A DNA stretch of 14,491 bases from Thermococcus sp. (GCA_027074805.1 JALTCK010000163.1:1-14491); one strand, 5' to 3'; positions 1 through 5,557 are shown, counted from the first letter of the stretch. Translations and numbers: made by a program. The notes: generated from the letters alone by a model not told the origin.

Positions 1-327
1 TATGCTGTCCACCATCCTGAAGAACTCATCCCTGCCCCTCTCGAGCTCCATGTTCTCGAGCTTCAGCAGCCTGTACTCATCGCCAAGTATCCATTTGCCG
101 AGGAGGATCTTCTCCCGGCCCCCCTTCCTTATGTCTACGCGTATCAGACCGTAGGGAATGTCCGCGGTCCACCAGTTGGCCTTGAAGGTGACCCTCCAGC
201 CGGCCTCCTCAATGAGCTTGAGAAGGTCATTGAGAGTCCTCCCCGGACCGTGTGGGGTTTTAAACGCAATGACAGTCCACAAATCATCACCCTCAAGGGC
301 CCTGATCAGCTCGTTCTTAAACTCCAC
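1..327 (-). CDS. Hypothetical protein, N-terminal 109 residues (runs off window)
   Basis: The reverse strand is open from a GTG at 327 to the window edge. The protein begins VEFKNELIRALEGDDLW and continues through a basic and aromatic segment (EEAGWRVTFKANWWTAD) and a charged helical region near residues 75-105. The start is supported by a near-perfect Shine-Dalgarno, GGAGGTGAT at 331-339, three bases before the GTG. The gene follows the prenyltransferase gene with a 15-bp gap that holds this ribosome binding site, so the two are probably cotranscribed. No signal peptide, membrane segment or known catalytic motif is visible. I do not recognise the family and assign no function. The C-terminus lies outside the window. 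Confidence 0.75.
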   Translation of the reverse strand, partial: MEFKNELIRALEGDDLWTVIAFKTPHGPGRTLNDLLKLIEEAGWRVTFKANWWTADIPYGLIRVDIRKGGREKILLGKWILGDEYRLLKLENMELERGRDEFFRMVDSI

Positions 328-342
328 GTTATCACCTCCTTT

Positions 343-1173
343 CTAAACCAGAGCCGCAATCATGAAAGCCATTACCGCCAGGAATATGCTGATTTTGAGC
401 AGTTTCTGTGACTTATGTGCGCTCTCCCGCTCCTGGGAGCGGAGTATCAGATAGGCGGCGTAGAGGATTATCAAATCTACGGGAACCATGGCGTAGTAGC
501 CGAGCCCAACCCCTGCCCTCACCGGCAGAACCGATGCAAGGACGGTCAGAACCGAAAAGAGCGTCCCAATATAGGCGGCCTTCTTCTTGCCCCAGACTAT
601 CGGGAGCGTTTTGGCGCCCTTGCTGAGGTCTCCCTCAACATCCTCGATGTCCTTAACAACCTCCCTTGCCACGTTGACTAGAAAGGCACAGAGGGCAAGG
701 TAACCGGCCAGCCCTATTTTTCCAACAGCTATTGCACCGTAGAGGGGTGTCGCGCCGGTAAGCCCCGCCACGACAAGATTCCCAACGAAGGGAAGGGGCT
801 TGAGCTTCCAGGCATAGAGAATCATCGCCGTGTAAGCTATTAACGCAAGGACGAAGGCGTAGAGGTTTATCATAAAGGCAAGGAGAAGGCCAACGGCCAT
901 AAGGGCCAGGGAGTAAACAAAGGCCGTCTTCTTGCTCATTGCGCCCCGCGGAATGGGCCTGCTGGGCCGGTTTATTTTATCGATCTCGTAGTCGAAGTAA
1001 TCGTTTATCGTGTTACCCCCTGCGCACCCAAGGGTGACGACGAGGAAAGCCAACAACGCTTTTTCAGCACTCGGAAAGTGTCCAACCGCCACTATAGCTC
1101 CCAATAGGCCAACGATGCCCGCAAGAACGCAGTTGTGAGGTCTCGTGATTTCGATGAAAGCCTTCAGTTCCAT
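343..1173 (-). CDS. UbiA-family digeranylgeranylglyceryl phosphate synthase
   Basis: This membrane prenyltransferase probably adds the second geranylgeranyl chain to geranylgeranylglyceryl phosphate, making the diether core of archaeal membrane lipids. The first Asp-rich UbiA motif, NDYFDYEID, is at about residues 57-65 and is followed by NRPSRPIPRG. The second, DIEDVEGD, is at about 175-182. Hydrophobic helices fill the rest, as in the family, and the length (276 aa) is what I expect for the archaeal enzyme. I chose ATG 1173 over the in-frame GTG at 1182 because AGGTG sits at a good distance before the ATG. A TATA-like TTTAAA at 1205-1210 suggests its own promoter with a very short leader, although readthrough from the upstream kinase gene is possible. 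Other UbiA enzymes share the motifs; the archaeal lipid role is inferred from host and overall resemblance. Confidence 0.9.
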   Translation of the reverse strand: MELKAFIEITRPHNCVLAGIVGLLGAIVAVGHFPSAEKALLAFLVVTLGCAGGNTINDYFDYEIDKINRPSRPIPRGAMSKKTAFVYSLALMAVGLLLAFMINLYAFVLALIAYTAMILYAWKLKPLPFVGNLVVAGLTGATPLYGAIAVGKIGLAGYLALCAFLVNVAREVVKDIEDVEGDLSKGAKTLPIVWGKKKAAYIGTLFSVLTVLASVLPVRAGVGLGYYAMVPVDLIILYAAYLILRSQERESAHKSQKLLKISIFLAVMAFMIAALV

Positions 1174-1217
1174 TAGGGGCACCTAATTCGGTTAGGTTTT
1201 GACCTTTAAAATCTTTG

Positions 1218-2288
1218 CTAAAGCTCCTCCCTTCTCAAGAGGCCGAGCTCCTCACCGCTCTCAAGGACCCTTATTCTCCCAAACCTGAGCTCAACTACAT
1301 TCTCGAGCTCCTCCTCGGAGAGGGGAGTCAGAACCTCGGCCTTCATCTCGCGGAACCTCAACCACTTGAGGATCCCCAGACCCTCGCAGAAGCCCTCGGC
1401 GTTTACAAAGCCAACGAGCAGGTTGCTCAGCTTCTCAAAGTCTATGGCCTGAAGCCTGTGCCTCCGGAGAAACCGAGACTCACTGGCGTCGGCCTTTACA
1501 ACTACATACCTGTCGCTCTTCCAGCCGGCGAAGATTATCCAGTCAAAGACCTCTGACAAGAGCAACTTCTCCTCCTCACGAAGTTCCCTCCCCTGAAACA
1601 TCGAAGTTCCAGTTGGAGCTATCCTCCTAAGGTCAACCTCCAGAAGGGACGAATCTTCAAAGTACCTCCGCCACTTCTCCCTTCGGACTTCCCGGCGCTC
1701 CTCCAACGAATATCTACGCGCTTTGTCACTCACACTAAGCCGTATTACCCTTGTAAGATGCCCCACAGCACGGGCTAGAAGCTCAAGCTCCCCCTCCCTC
1801 TCAAGGAGTATCAGGAAATCTGGCCTGACGAGCTCCACTTTGAGCCTTTTCATTTCAAGTCCCACACCGCTCACGAATCCCGTTGTGTCTATCAGTGTAA
1901 CGTCGGCCGTTTTCGAGGCCACGTCAACCAGCCTGGCAACTCCCAGAGCCATCTCGCCCGCGTATTGACCCGGTGCGGTGGTGCCTATGAAGTAGTGCAG
2001 AACCCCTTCTAGCTCGCTCAGGGACGAAAGGGGCCCCACTGGAATTCCCAAGCTTATCGTGGCCGGCGGTAGGATGCTCTTTTGCCCGACGTCAGAGTCA
2101 ACGACCGCAACTCTCAACCCCTCGGAGATCAGCTCGTTCATGAGAAACGTGAGAAGGGTCGTCTTTCCACTGTCTGTACTCCCCACCACCATGAGCTTTA
2201 TAGGCCTCTTCCCAGCCTCCTGCAGTAGGAAGCCTATCGCCTCGAAGCGATCCTCCGGAACATCCCTCGTGTAGACCGCCTTGTTCAT
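1218..2288 (-). CDS. Clp1/Grc3-type polynucleotide 5'-hydroxyl kinase
   Basis: P-loop protein of the Clp1/Grc3/NOL9 family; the related Pyrococcus horikoshii Clp1 homologue is known to phosphorylate 5'-OH ends of RNA and DNA. Numbered from ATG 2288, Walker A is GSTDSGKTT at about 36-44, the family signature DSDVGQ is at 64-69, and the Walker B-like LIDTTGFVSG is at about 132-141. A YFIGTTAPG segment near 100 also fits Clp1 proteins. The C-terminal half is a basic, mixed region without an obvious motif. An upstream in-frame ATG at 2312 would add eight residues, but it lies inside the likely TATA element (2312-2320, reverse strand CTTTTTAT), so the message should start near 2290 and ATG 2288 would be nearly leaderless. 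Its role is probably RNA repair or tRNA/rRNA maturation. Confidence 0.88.
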   Translation of the reverse strand: MNKAVYTRDVPEDRFEAIGFLLQEAGKRPIKLMVVGSTDSGKTTLLTFLMNELISEGLRVAVVDSDVGQKSILPPATISLGIPVGPLSSLSELEGVLHYFIGTTAPGQYAGEMALGVARLVDVASKTADVTLIDTTGFVSGVGLEMKRLKVELVRPDFLILLEREGELELLARAVGHLTRVIRLSVSDKARRYSLEERREVRREKWRRYFEDSSLLEVDLRRIAPTGTSMFQGRELREEEKLLLSEVFDWIIFAGWKSDRYVVVKADASESRFLRRHRLQAIDFEKLSNLLVGFVNAEGFCEGLGILKWLRFREMKAEVLTPLSEEELENVVELRFGRIRVLESGEELGLLRREEL

Positions 2289-2311
2289 GTTGCAGGATTC
2301 AACTGAAAACA

Positions 2312-2320
2312 TAAAAAGTT
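2312..2320 (-). promoter_or_regulatory. TATA box of the Clp1-type kinase gene
   Basis: On the reverse strand the A/T-rich run AACTTTTTAT lies about 25-28 bp before ATG 2288, the usual archaeal TATA-to-start distance for a leaderless message. No Shine-Dalgarno precedes either candidate ATG, which agrees with leaderless initiation. Confidence 0.5.
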
Positions 2321-2355
2321 AATCCCAACCCTTTTGATGGTGAGGCATCGAGGTG

Positions 2356-2405
2356 AAGCCTTAAAATTATTACGAAGGCCACGTATGTTGTCATAAGCCT
2401 TAAAA
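2356..2405 (+). repeat. Direct repeat AAGCCTTAAAA in regulator promoter
   Basis: AAGCCTTAAAA occurs at 2356-2366 and again at 2395-2405, with starts 39 bp apart. The second copy is positioned as a BRE/TATA element for the downstream regulator gene. The first could be a second promoter core or an upstream binding site. Confidence 0.5.
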
Positions 2406-2411
2406 ATAGTT

Positions 2412-2424
2412 GGTTTAATAAACC
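2412..2424. promoter_or_regulatory. Perfect dyad, candidate autoregulatory operator
   Basis: GGTTTA-A-TAAACC has perfect 6-bp arms around one base. It sits between the TATA-like element (about 2400-2407) and the expected transcription start of the Lrp-like gene, or is itself the TATA core. Either place would let a bound dimer repress. Lrp-family proteins often regulate their own genes, so this is a reasonable operator guess; the sequence alone does not prove it. Confidence 0.4.
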
Positions 2425-2456
2425 TGTAAAATAAACAAGAGACAGGAGGAATAAGA

Positions 2457-2921
2457 ATGGAGATTAGAGGAACTTTAACACCCAGGCAGATAAAGCTTCT
2501 TAGGAAGCTCTATGACGAGGGAAAAAGCATAGAAGTCCACACCGTGGAAAAAACCCAGGACGAACTAGCCGAAGAACTCGGGATTACGAGGCAGGCGCTC
2601 AGCAACCACCTAAAAGTCCTGAAAGAGCTCGGCTACATCAGAACCGGAAGAGGCTTCATAGACCTAACCGAGAAGGCCCTCGACCTCCTCGGAGAAAGAA
2701 AGGGCGACGTTTTTGTTTTCGTAAGGATAGAACCTACCAAGAGGAAGCACGTGTATGAGGCCATTAAGAACATGAACATTAAGCGCATTTACCGCGTTAC
2801 TGGTGACATCGACCTTATAATCGAGGCAGATAAAACGCGTCTCGATGAAATACTCGAAGAGATAGCCTCTCTGGAGGGTGTGAAGGAGACTATAACTCAC
2901 GTCGTGTTGGAAGTCCTCTGA
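2457..2921 (+). CDS. Lrp/AsnC-like HTH transcriptional regulator
   Basis: A 154-aa DNA-binding protein. Residues about 33-62 form a winged helix-turn-helix (QDELAEELGITRQALSNHLKVLKELGY) and residues 84-154 resemble the RAM/ACT-like effector and oligomerisation domain of the Lrp/AsnC family, with the VTGDIDLIIEAD strand typical of it. The N-terminal extension before the recognition helices (about 30 residues) is somewhat longer than in minimal Lrp proteins. The start is fixed by ACAGGAGGA, six bases before the ATG. The gene is divergent from the Clp1-type kinase gene, and its 3' end overlaps the convergent engB gene by 25 bp. The effector and targets cannot be read from sequence. Confidence 0.88.
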   Translation: MEIRGTLTPRQIKLLRKLYDEGKSIEVHTVEKTQDELAEELGITRQALSNHLKVLKELGYIRTGRGFIDLTEKALDLLGERKGDVFVFVRIEPTKRKHVYEAIKNMNIKRIYRVTGDIDLIIEADKTRLDEILEEIASLEGVKETITHVVLEVL

Positions 2922-3475
2922 TGGGGCTTCCCTTCCAGAATTTCCCAAATTTTCTTCGCCAAGAGATCGACGTTCCTTCCAAACTTGGCGGAGACCGGAA
3001 CAAAAACCTCGGGGATGCTGCCGTAGGGCACCCCGAACTTCCCGGCGAGGAACTCTATCGTCAACCCGATGTTTCTCACCTTATCGGTTTTATTAACGGC
3101 CACTAGGGTCGGTATCCCGAGCTCCTCGAGGAATTTGAAGAACTCCACGTCCACAGGTATCTCTCCCCTCTTCTCCCAGCGCTCTATGATCTCCGGGGCG
3201 GCCTTCCCGTCCACCACGAGGACGGCGATCTCTATCTCCTCAGCGTTATCCTCAATGAATCTGACAATCTCATCCTTGATCTTCTCCTGTTTTGCCCTGG
3301 GCACACCACTCATAAACCCGAATCCAGGCATATCAACCACTCTTCTACCCCTCCAGTTTACCTCAACCGGTTTTCTCGTCACCCCAGGCCTCTTTCCGCG
3401 CTTCACCCACTTCCCGGTGAGAGCCAAGATCAGAGTACTCTTTCCAACGTTGGACCTTCCCACGAAGATTATCAT
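2897..3475 (-). CDS. engB: EngB (YihA) family GTPase, probable ribosome biogenesis factor
   Basis: A 192-aa TRAFAC-class small GTPase. G1 is GRSNVGKS (6-13), a Thr suited to G2 lies in PGVTRKP (30-36), G3 is DMPGFG (48-53), G4 is NKTDK (128-132) and G5 is SAK (162-164). This set and the length match the EngB/YihA family, which in bacteria acts in large-subunit assembly; the archaeal role is inferred. ATG 3475 begins directly at the first beta strand, so nothing upstream is missing. The likely TATA box (3507-3514) is only about 35 bp upstream, implying a leader of about ten bases or less. The 3' end overlaps the convergent regulator gene by 25 bp, so the two messages are antisense over their ends. 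Confidence 0.93.
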   Translation of the reverse strand: MIIFVGRSNVGKSTLILALTGKWVKRGKRPGVTRKPVEVNWRGRRVVDMPGFGFMSGVPRAKQEKIKDEIVRFIEDNAEEIEIAVLVVDGKAAPEIIERWEKRGEIPVDVEFFKFLEELGIPTLVAVNKTDKVRNIGLTIEFLAGKFGVPYGSIPEVFVPVSAKFGRNVDLLAKKIWEILEGKPHQRTSNTT

Positions 3476-3506
3476 CGCCGTCCCCTAGATGGTGAGGAAA
3501 TCGTGG

Positions 3507-3514
3507 CTTATAAG
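3507..3514. promoter_or_regulatory. Palindromic TATA box shared by engB and a divergent gene
   Basis: CTTATAAG is self-complementary and is the clearest TATA-like element between the divergent genes. It lies 31 bp before the engB ATG (3475) and 52 bp before the preferred start of the rightward gene (3567). Both distances suit transcription starts about 26 bp either side (near 3484 and 3537). Confidence 0.5.
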
Positions 3515-3566
3515 GGTTGGCGGAAAGGTTAAGTATTCCAAGGCACAAATGGAAACGGTGATGCAC

Positions 3567-4223
3567 ATGCCGGAGGGCGGAGAAACGAAGGCCAACCAGC
3601 TTATAAACAAGTTTGTGGTCTCGCTCACCGAGGGGAAGATTCTCGGCTTTGTAACCGACATAAACGTAGAGGTTGAAGGGGACCAGTTCTACTTCATCCT
3701 GAAGATGAAGGAGATAGAAAACCTCGGAAAGGGCCAGAGCATGTTTTCGAGCGAAAAGAAGATGAAAATAAGGCCGAGCGAGATCGTCAATGTTGGTCCG
3801 GACGTAATAATCCTTGGGGATGGTAAGGTGCCCCCGCTGAGGGAGATAGAGAGGCTCAACCAGATCGCCGAGGAGTATAACTCACTCATGAGGGAGCTCG
3901 AGGCCAAGGAGAAGATGATAGAGCGCATCAAGGAGGAGAACTTCAACCTCACCAAGCAGGTGGAGGAGCTGCAGCGCGAACTCAGGAAACTCCAGATCAT
4001 AAAGGAGGACTTCGAGCACCTCAAGGAACAGCTCGTGAGGCAGGAGGGCCAGCTGGAAATGGCGAGGGACTATATAAGGCTCCTTGAGGGGATAAGGCAC
4101 GACATGGACAAGCTCAAGGACGACGTCGATAAGCTCATCCAGAGCCAGCTGGAAGAAGTCGTGAGGGCGATAATAAACGAGGAACTCAACGCAAGGGGAT
4201 TAAAGAAAACGAGCTTCATCTAA
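3567..4223 (+). CDS. Small barrel plus coiled-coil protein, function unknown
   Basis: A 218-aa soluble protein. Residues about 15-85 form a beta-rich segment (SLTEGKILGFVTDINVEVEG and MKIRPSEIVNVGPDVIILGD) that resembles a PRC-barrel-like domain. Residues about 91-205 are an almost continuous charged heptad coiled coil, ending in EELNARGLKKTSFI. I chose ATG 3567 because GGTGAT precedes it at a good distance. The same frame is open back to ATG 3489, but that start lies upstream of or inside the palindromic TATA box at 3507-3514; ATG 3549 and 3561 are other options. The stop interlocks with that of the convergent secG gene. A scaffold or partner-binding role is likely from architecture, but no specific function can be assigned. 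Confidence 0.7.
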   Translation: MPEGGETKANQLINKFVVSLTEGKILGFVTDINVEVEGDQFYFILKMKEIENLGKGQSMFSSEKKMKIRPSEIVNVGPDVIILGDGKVPPLREIERLNQIAEEYNSLMRELEAKEKMIERIKEENFNLTKQVEELQRELRKLQIIKEDFEHLKEQLVRQEGQLEMARDYIRLLEGIRHDMDKLKDDVDKLIQSQLEEVVRAIINEELNARGLKKTSFI

Positions 4224-4393
4224 ACGCCAAATATCTGTGCCCCAAATGCATGGAGAAGGACCTCTATTGCGACGAGTATCAGCGTGAGGGCTATCACGCC
4301 CTTCGGCGATATTTTTATTGCCCTTGTGTCTTCGTCAAAGAACCTCATCAGGCCGGCGCCTGTCGGGGGAAGGGTTGTCTTTTCTCTCGCCAT
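4220..4393 (-). CDS. secG: Preprotein translocase Sec61-beta subunit (archaeal SecG)
   Basis: A 57-aa single-pass membrane protein of the SecYE-beta translocation channel. The cytosolic N-terminus has the family signature (LPPTGAGLMRFFDED at 8-22), then ISPKGV (28-33) leads into one transmembrane helix at about 31-50 and a short tail (AQIFGV). I chose ATG 4393 because GAGGTGAG lies just upstream; an in-frame GTG at 4402 is part of that Shine-Dalgarno. A TATA-like element is at 4430-4439. Its TAG stop (4220-4222) overlaps the TAA of the convergent coiled-coil gene (4221-4223), leaving no intergenic space. Identity is firm from motif order and length. Confidence 0.93.
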   Translation of the reverse strand: MAREKTTLPPTGAGLMRFFDEDTRAIKISPKGVIALTLILVAIEVLLHAFGAQIFGV

Positions 4394-4429
4394 TTCACTC
4401 ACCTCTTAGAAAAGGTGAGAGGGGTTGTC

Positions 4430-4439
4430 TATAAAAAAG
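4430..4439 (-). promoter_or_regulatory. secG TATA box
   Basis: The reverse strand reads CTTTTTTATA, about 37-46 bp before the secG ATG. The expected start of transcription is near 4408, giving a leader of about 15 bases with the GAGGTGAG site inside it. Confidence 0.5.
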
Positions 4440-4495
4440 TTGTGATTGGTTTCAGGGCCGCTTCAACCCCAGTTTTAGCAAGTTTGGATAATATT

Positions 4496-4528
4496 TTTTT
4501 GCTAAATATCACGAAAATTTAGCAAAAA
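4496..4528. promoter_or_regulatory. 12-bp perfect inverted repeat upstream of TATA box
   Basis: TTTTTGCTAAAT at 4496-4507 and ATTTAGCAAAAA at 4517-4528 are exact reverse complements with a 9-bp spacer (ATCACGAAA). The right arm ends two bases before the TATA element, so a bound dimeric regulator would contact the BRE region. Because it lies upstream of the promoter it is more likely a DNA operator than an RNA hairpin of the rightward message. Confidence 0.6.
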
Positions 4529-4530
4529 TC

Positions 4531-4538
4531 TTTAAATA
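4531..4538 (+). promoter_or_regulatory. Strong TATA box (TTTAAATA) for leader and small gene
   Basis: TTTAAATA preceded by an A-rich BRE-like stretch (CAAAAATC) is the best promoter in this gap. The expected transcription start is near 4560, 120 bases before the next ATG. Confidence 0.65.
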
Positions 4539-4559
4539 AGATAAGATAAAGAACCAATA

Positions 4560-4681
4560 TAGCAAGTTCTAACTGGGTGAACCCAAACAGGAGCACCCGG
4601 AAGCCAGCGACCCTTCTCACCCTGCGGTGCTCCCTCTGACACCAACGTATGAAACTTTATTGATACGTCGGAGGTGTTCGC
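4560..4681 (+). ncRNA. Structured leader or small RNA, riboswitch-like candidate
   Basis: This is the predicted 5' part of the transcript from the 4531 TATA box. GGGTGA (4575-4580) can pair with TCACCC (4617-4622), and GGAGCACC (4590-4597) with GGTGCTCC (4626-4633). The stems interlock, giving an H-type pseudoknot, although each could also form alone; a small TGGG/CCCA hairpin at 4574-4585 competes with the first. Downstream, ACACC (4639-4643) can pair with GGTGT (4673-4677) in the Shine-Dalgarno, enclosing an ACGTAT/ATACGT stem (4645-4650 with 4663-4668). That arrangement would hide the ribosome binding site. The element could be an mRNA switch, or a separate small RNA: an ACA at 4639-4641 just after the second stem recalls H/ACA guides, but no convincing pseudouridylation pocket or K-turn was seen. 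I do not recognise it as a known class. Confidence 0.4.
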
Positions 4682-4996
4682 ATGCCGATGTACATCACCA
4701 CCCACCGCTACTCCGGGGAGGAGAGCATCGAGGCAGTCAGGGAAGCGGCTGAGTTCTTCAAGATGCTGCCCCTCGAGGGGGAGATAGAGTTCGTCGCCTC
4801 GTACAACTTTGACGGCGGATGCTACATCGTATGGAGGGCCCCGAGCAGGGAGGCGCTCGAGAAGTACCTGGAGACCACAGACACCTCAACCTTCCGGAAG
4901 AACATGGAGATAACCGAGGTGGCCCAGAGCTACCCGCCGACCGTCGACTATACGATCAGGCTCTGGTACTGGATATACCGCCTCGGCAAGGGCTGA
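4682..4996 (+). CDS. Small hypothetical protein, possible ferredoxin-like fold
   Basis: A 104-aa soluble protein with no signal peptide or membrane segment. It starts MPMYITTHRYSGEES, then has a helix (IEAVREAAEFFKML), two strands (EIEFVASYNF and GGCYIVWRAP), a second helix (REALEKYLET), and a strand and tail rich in aromatics (VDYTIRLWYWIYRLGKG). The beta-alpha-beta-beta-alpha-beta pattern suggests a ferredoxin-like or dimeric alpha/beta-barrel fold, as in several DUF families, but I do not recognise the family. GGAGGTG at 4670-4676 fixes the start. Its long structured leader and repeated operator-like motifs suggest tight control. A single Cys (residue 47) and His8 are candidate ligand residues only. 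A short pyrimidine tract and T-run follow the stop. Confidence 0.75.
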   Translation: MPMYITTHRYSGEESIEAVREAAEFFKMLPLEGEIEFVASYNFDGGCYIVWRAPSREALEKYLETTDTSTFRKNMEITEVAQSYPPTVDYTIRLWYWIYRLGKG

Positions 4997-4999
4997 CCC

Positions 5000-5016
5000 C
5001 CTCCCCTCTATTTTTG
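5000..5016 (+). terminator. Possible T-rich terminator
   Basis: CCTCCCCTCTATTTTTG follows the small gene's stop at once. A pyrimidine tract ending in five T residues fits archaeal intrinsic termination, but no strong hairpin is present. Confidence 0.35.
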
Positions 5017-5034
5017 TAGGGAATTAGAGGAAAC

Positions 5035-5042
5035 TTTTTAAA
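5035..5042 (+). promoter_or_regulatory. S6e TATA box
   Basis: TTTTTAAA lies 75 bp before the S6e ATG. Transcription would start near 5063, giving a leader of about 54 bases that opens with a small hairpin: GGATAA (5064-5069), GGGG loop, TTATCC (5074-5079). Confidence 0.55.
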
Positions 5043-5116
5043 GGCCAAACCACACCGCCCACTGGATAAGGGGTTATCCCAATGAATCCCGCTAATGACA
5101 CAGGAGGTGGGAGGAA

Positions 5117-5494
5117 ATGGCTACTTTCAAGCTTGTCATATCCAACCCAAAGAACGGGATTGCCAGGCAGGTCGAGATTTCAGGAGAAGATGCTGAGAAG
5201 CTCGTAGGGAAACGCATAGGGGACGAGGTTCCGGCAAGCGAGCTCGGGCTCAACCTCACCGAGATATTCGGGGAGGAAATTCCGAGCAACGCCAAGCTCA
5301 AGATAACCGGTGGAACCGACAAAGACGGCTTCGCCATGAGGCCCGACGTCCACGGCCCGAGGAGGGTCAAGATCCTCGTTTCGAAGGGTCCGGGCTTCAG
5401 GCCAAAGGAGCGCGGTGAGAGGAGGAAGAAGACCGTCAGGGGCAACACCATCAGCCCCGAGATCGTCCAGATCAACATGAAGCTCATCTTCTGA
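5117..5494 (+). CDS. rps6e: 30S ribosomal protein S6e
   Basis: A 125-aa small-subunit ribosomal protein. The N-terminus (MATFKLVISNPKNG), the RIGDEV segment at 44-49, the ITGGTDKDGFAMRPDVHG signature (residues 63-80) and the basic ERGERRKKTVRG stretch are characteristic of S6e, and the length is that of the archaeal form, which lacks the long eukaryotic C-terminal tail. GGAGGTGGGAGG directly before the ATG is a strong ribosome binding site. The gene precedes aIF2-gamma, a common archaeal neighbourhood, though the 107-bp gap holds a separate promoter-like element. An upstream ATG at 5082 opens a different frame and is not taken as a gene. Confidence 0.97.
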   Translation: MATFKLVISNPKNGIARQVEISGEDAEKLVGKRIGDEVPASELGLNLTEIFGEEIPSNAKLKITGGTDKDGFAMRPDVHGPRRVKILVSKGPGFRPKERGERRKKTVRGNTISPEIVQINMKLIF

Positions 5495-5557
5495 GCTTCC
5501 TCCTTTCCCCAAACTTATCGCTTTTCTGTCCGTCTCAAGTTCTCCTTATTGAGGTAA

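Larger units (their letters stand above)
4474..4568. repeat. Four TAGCAA-type repeats around a promoter
   Basis: TTTAGCAA is at 4474-4481, its reverse complement TTGCTAAA at 4499-4506, TTTAGCAA again at 4518-4525, and a variant TATAGCAAGTT at 4558-4568 that matches the first copy (TTTAGCAAGTT) at 10 of 11 positions. The copies surround the TATA box at 4531-4538. This spacing and repetition look like a multi-site operator for the downstream leader and gene, or for both divergent promoters. Confidence 0.55.

Noticed and set aside
415..681. Open frame antisense to the prenyltransferase gene
   Set aside because: It mirrors a well-supported UbiA gene; the product is of low-complexity composition and lacks a ribosome binding site. 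Many similar antisense frames in the window were dropped for the same reason.
2337..2393. Short ORF of about 19 codons upstream of the Lrp-like gene
   Set aside because: It has no ribosome binding site, overlaps the promoter repeats and has no recognisable product; it is more likely chance.
4507..4512. TATCAC as half of the Thermococcus glycolytic regulator motif
   Set aside because: The full palindrome needs GTGATA five bases later; the sequence here does not have it.
4574..4633. tRNA-like or fluoride-riboswitch-like element in the leader
   Set aside because: The reverse strand has a GGGTTCACCC segment resembling a T-arm, but no acceptor, D or anticodon arms follow. The pseudoknot layout recalls the fluoride switch, but the conserved bases I remember for that class are absent.
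5082..5117. Upstream ATG in the S6e leader as a regulatory ORF
   Set aside because: It has no ribosome binding site and runs into the S6e gene in another frame; no peptide-level evidence can be seen.
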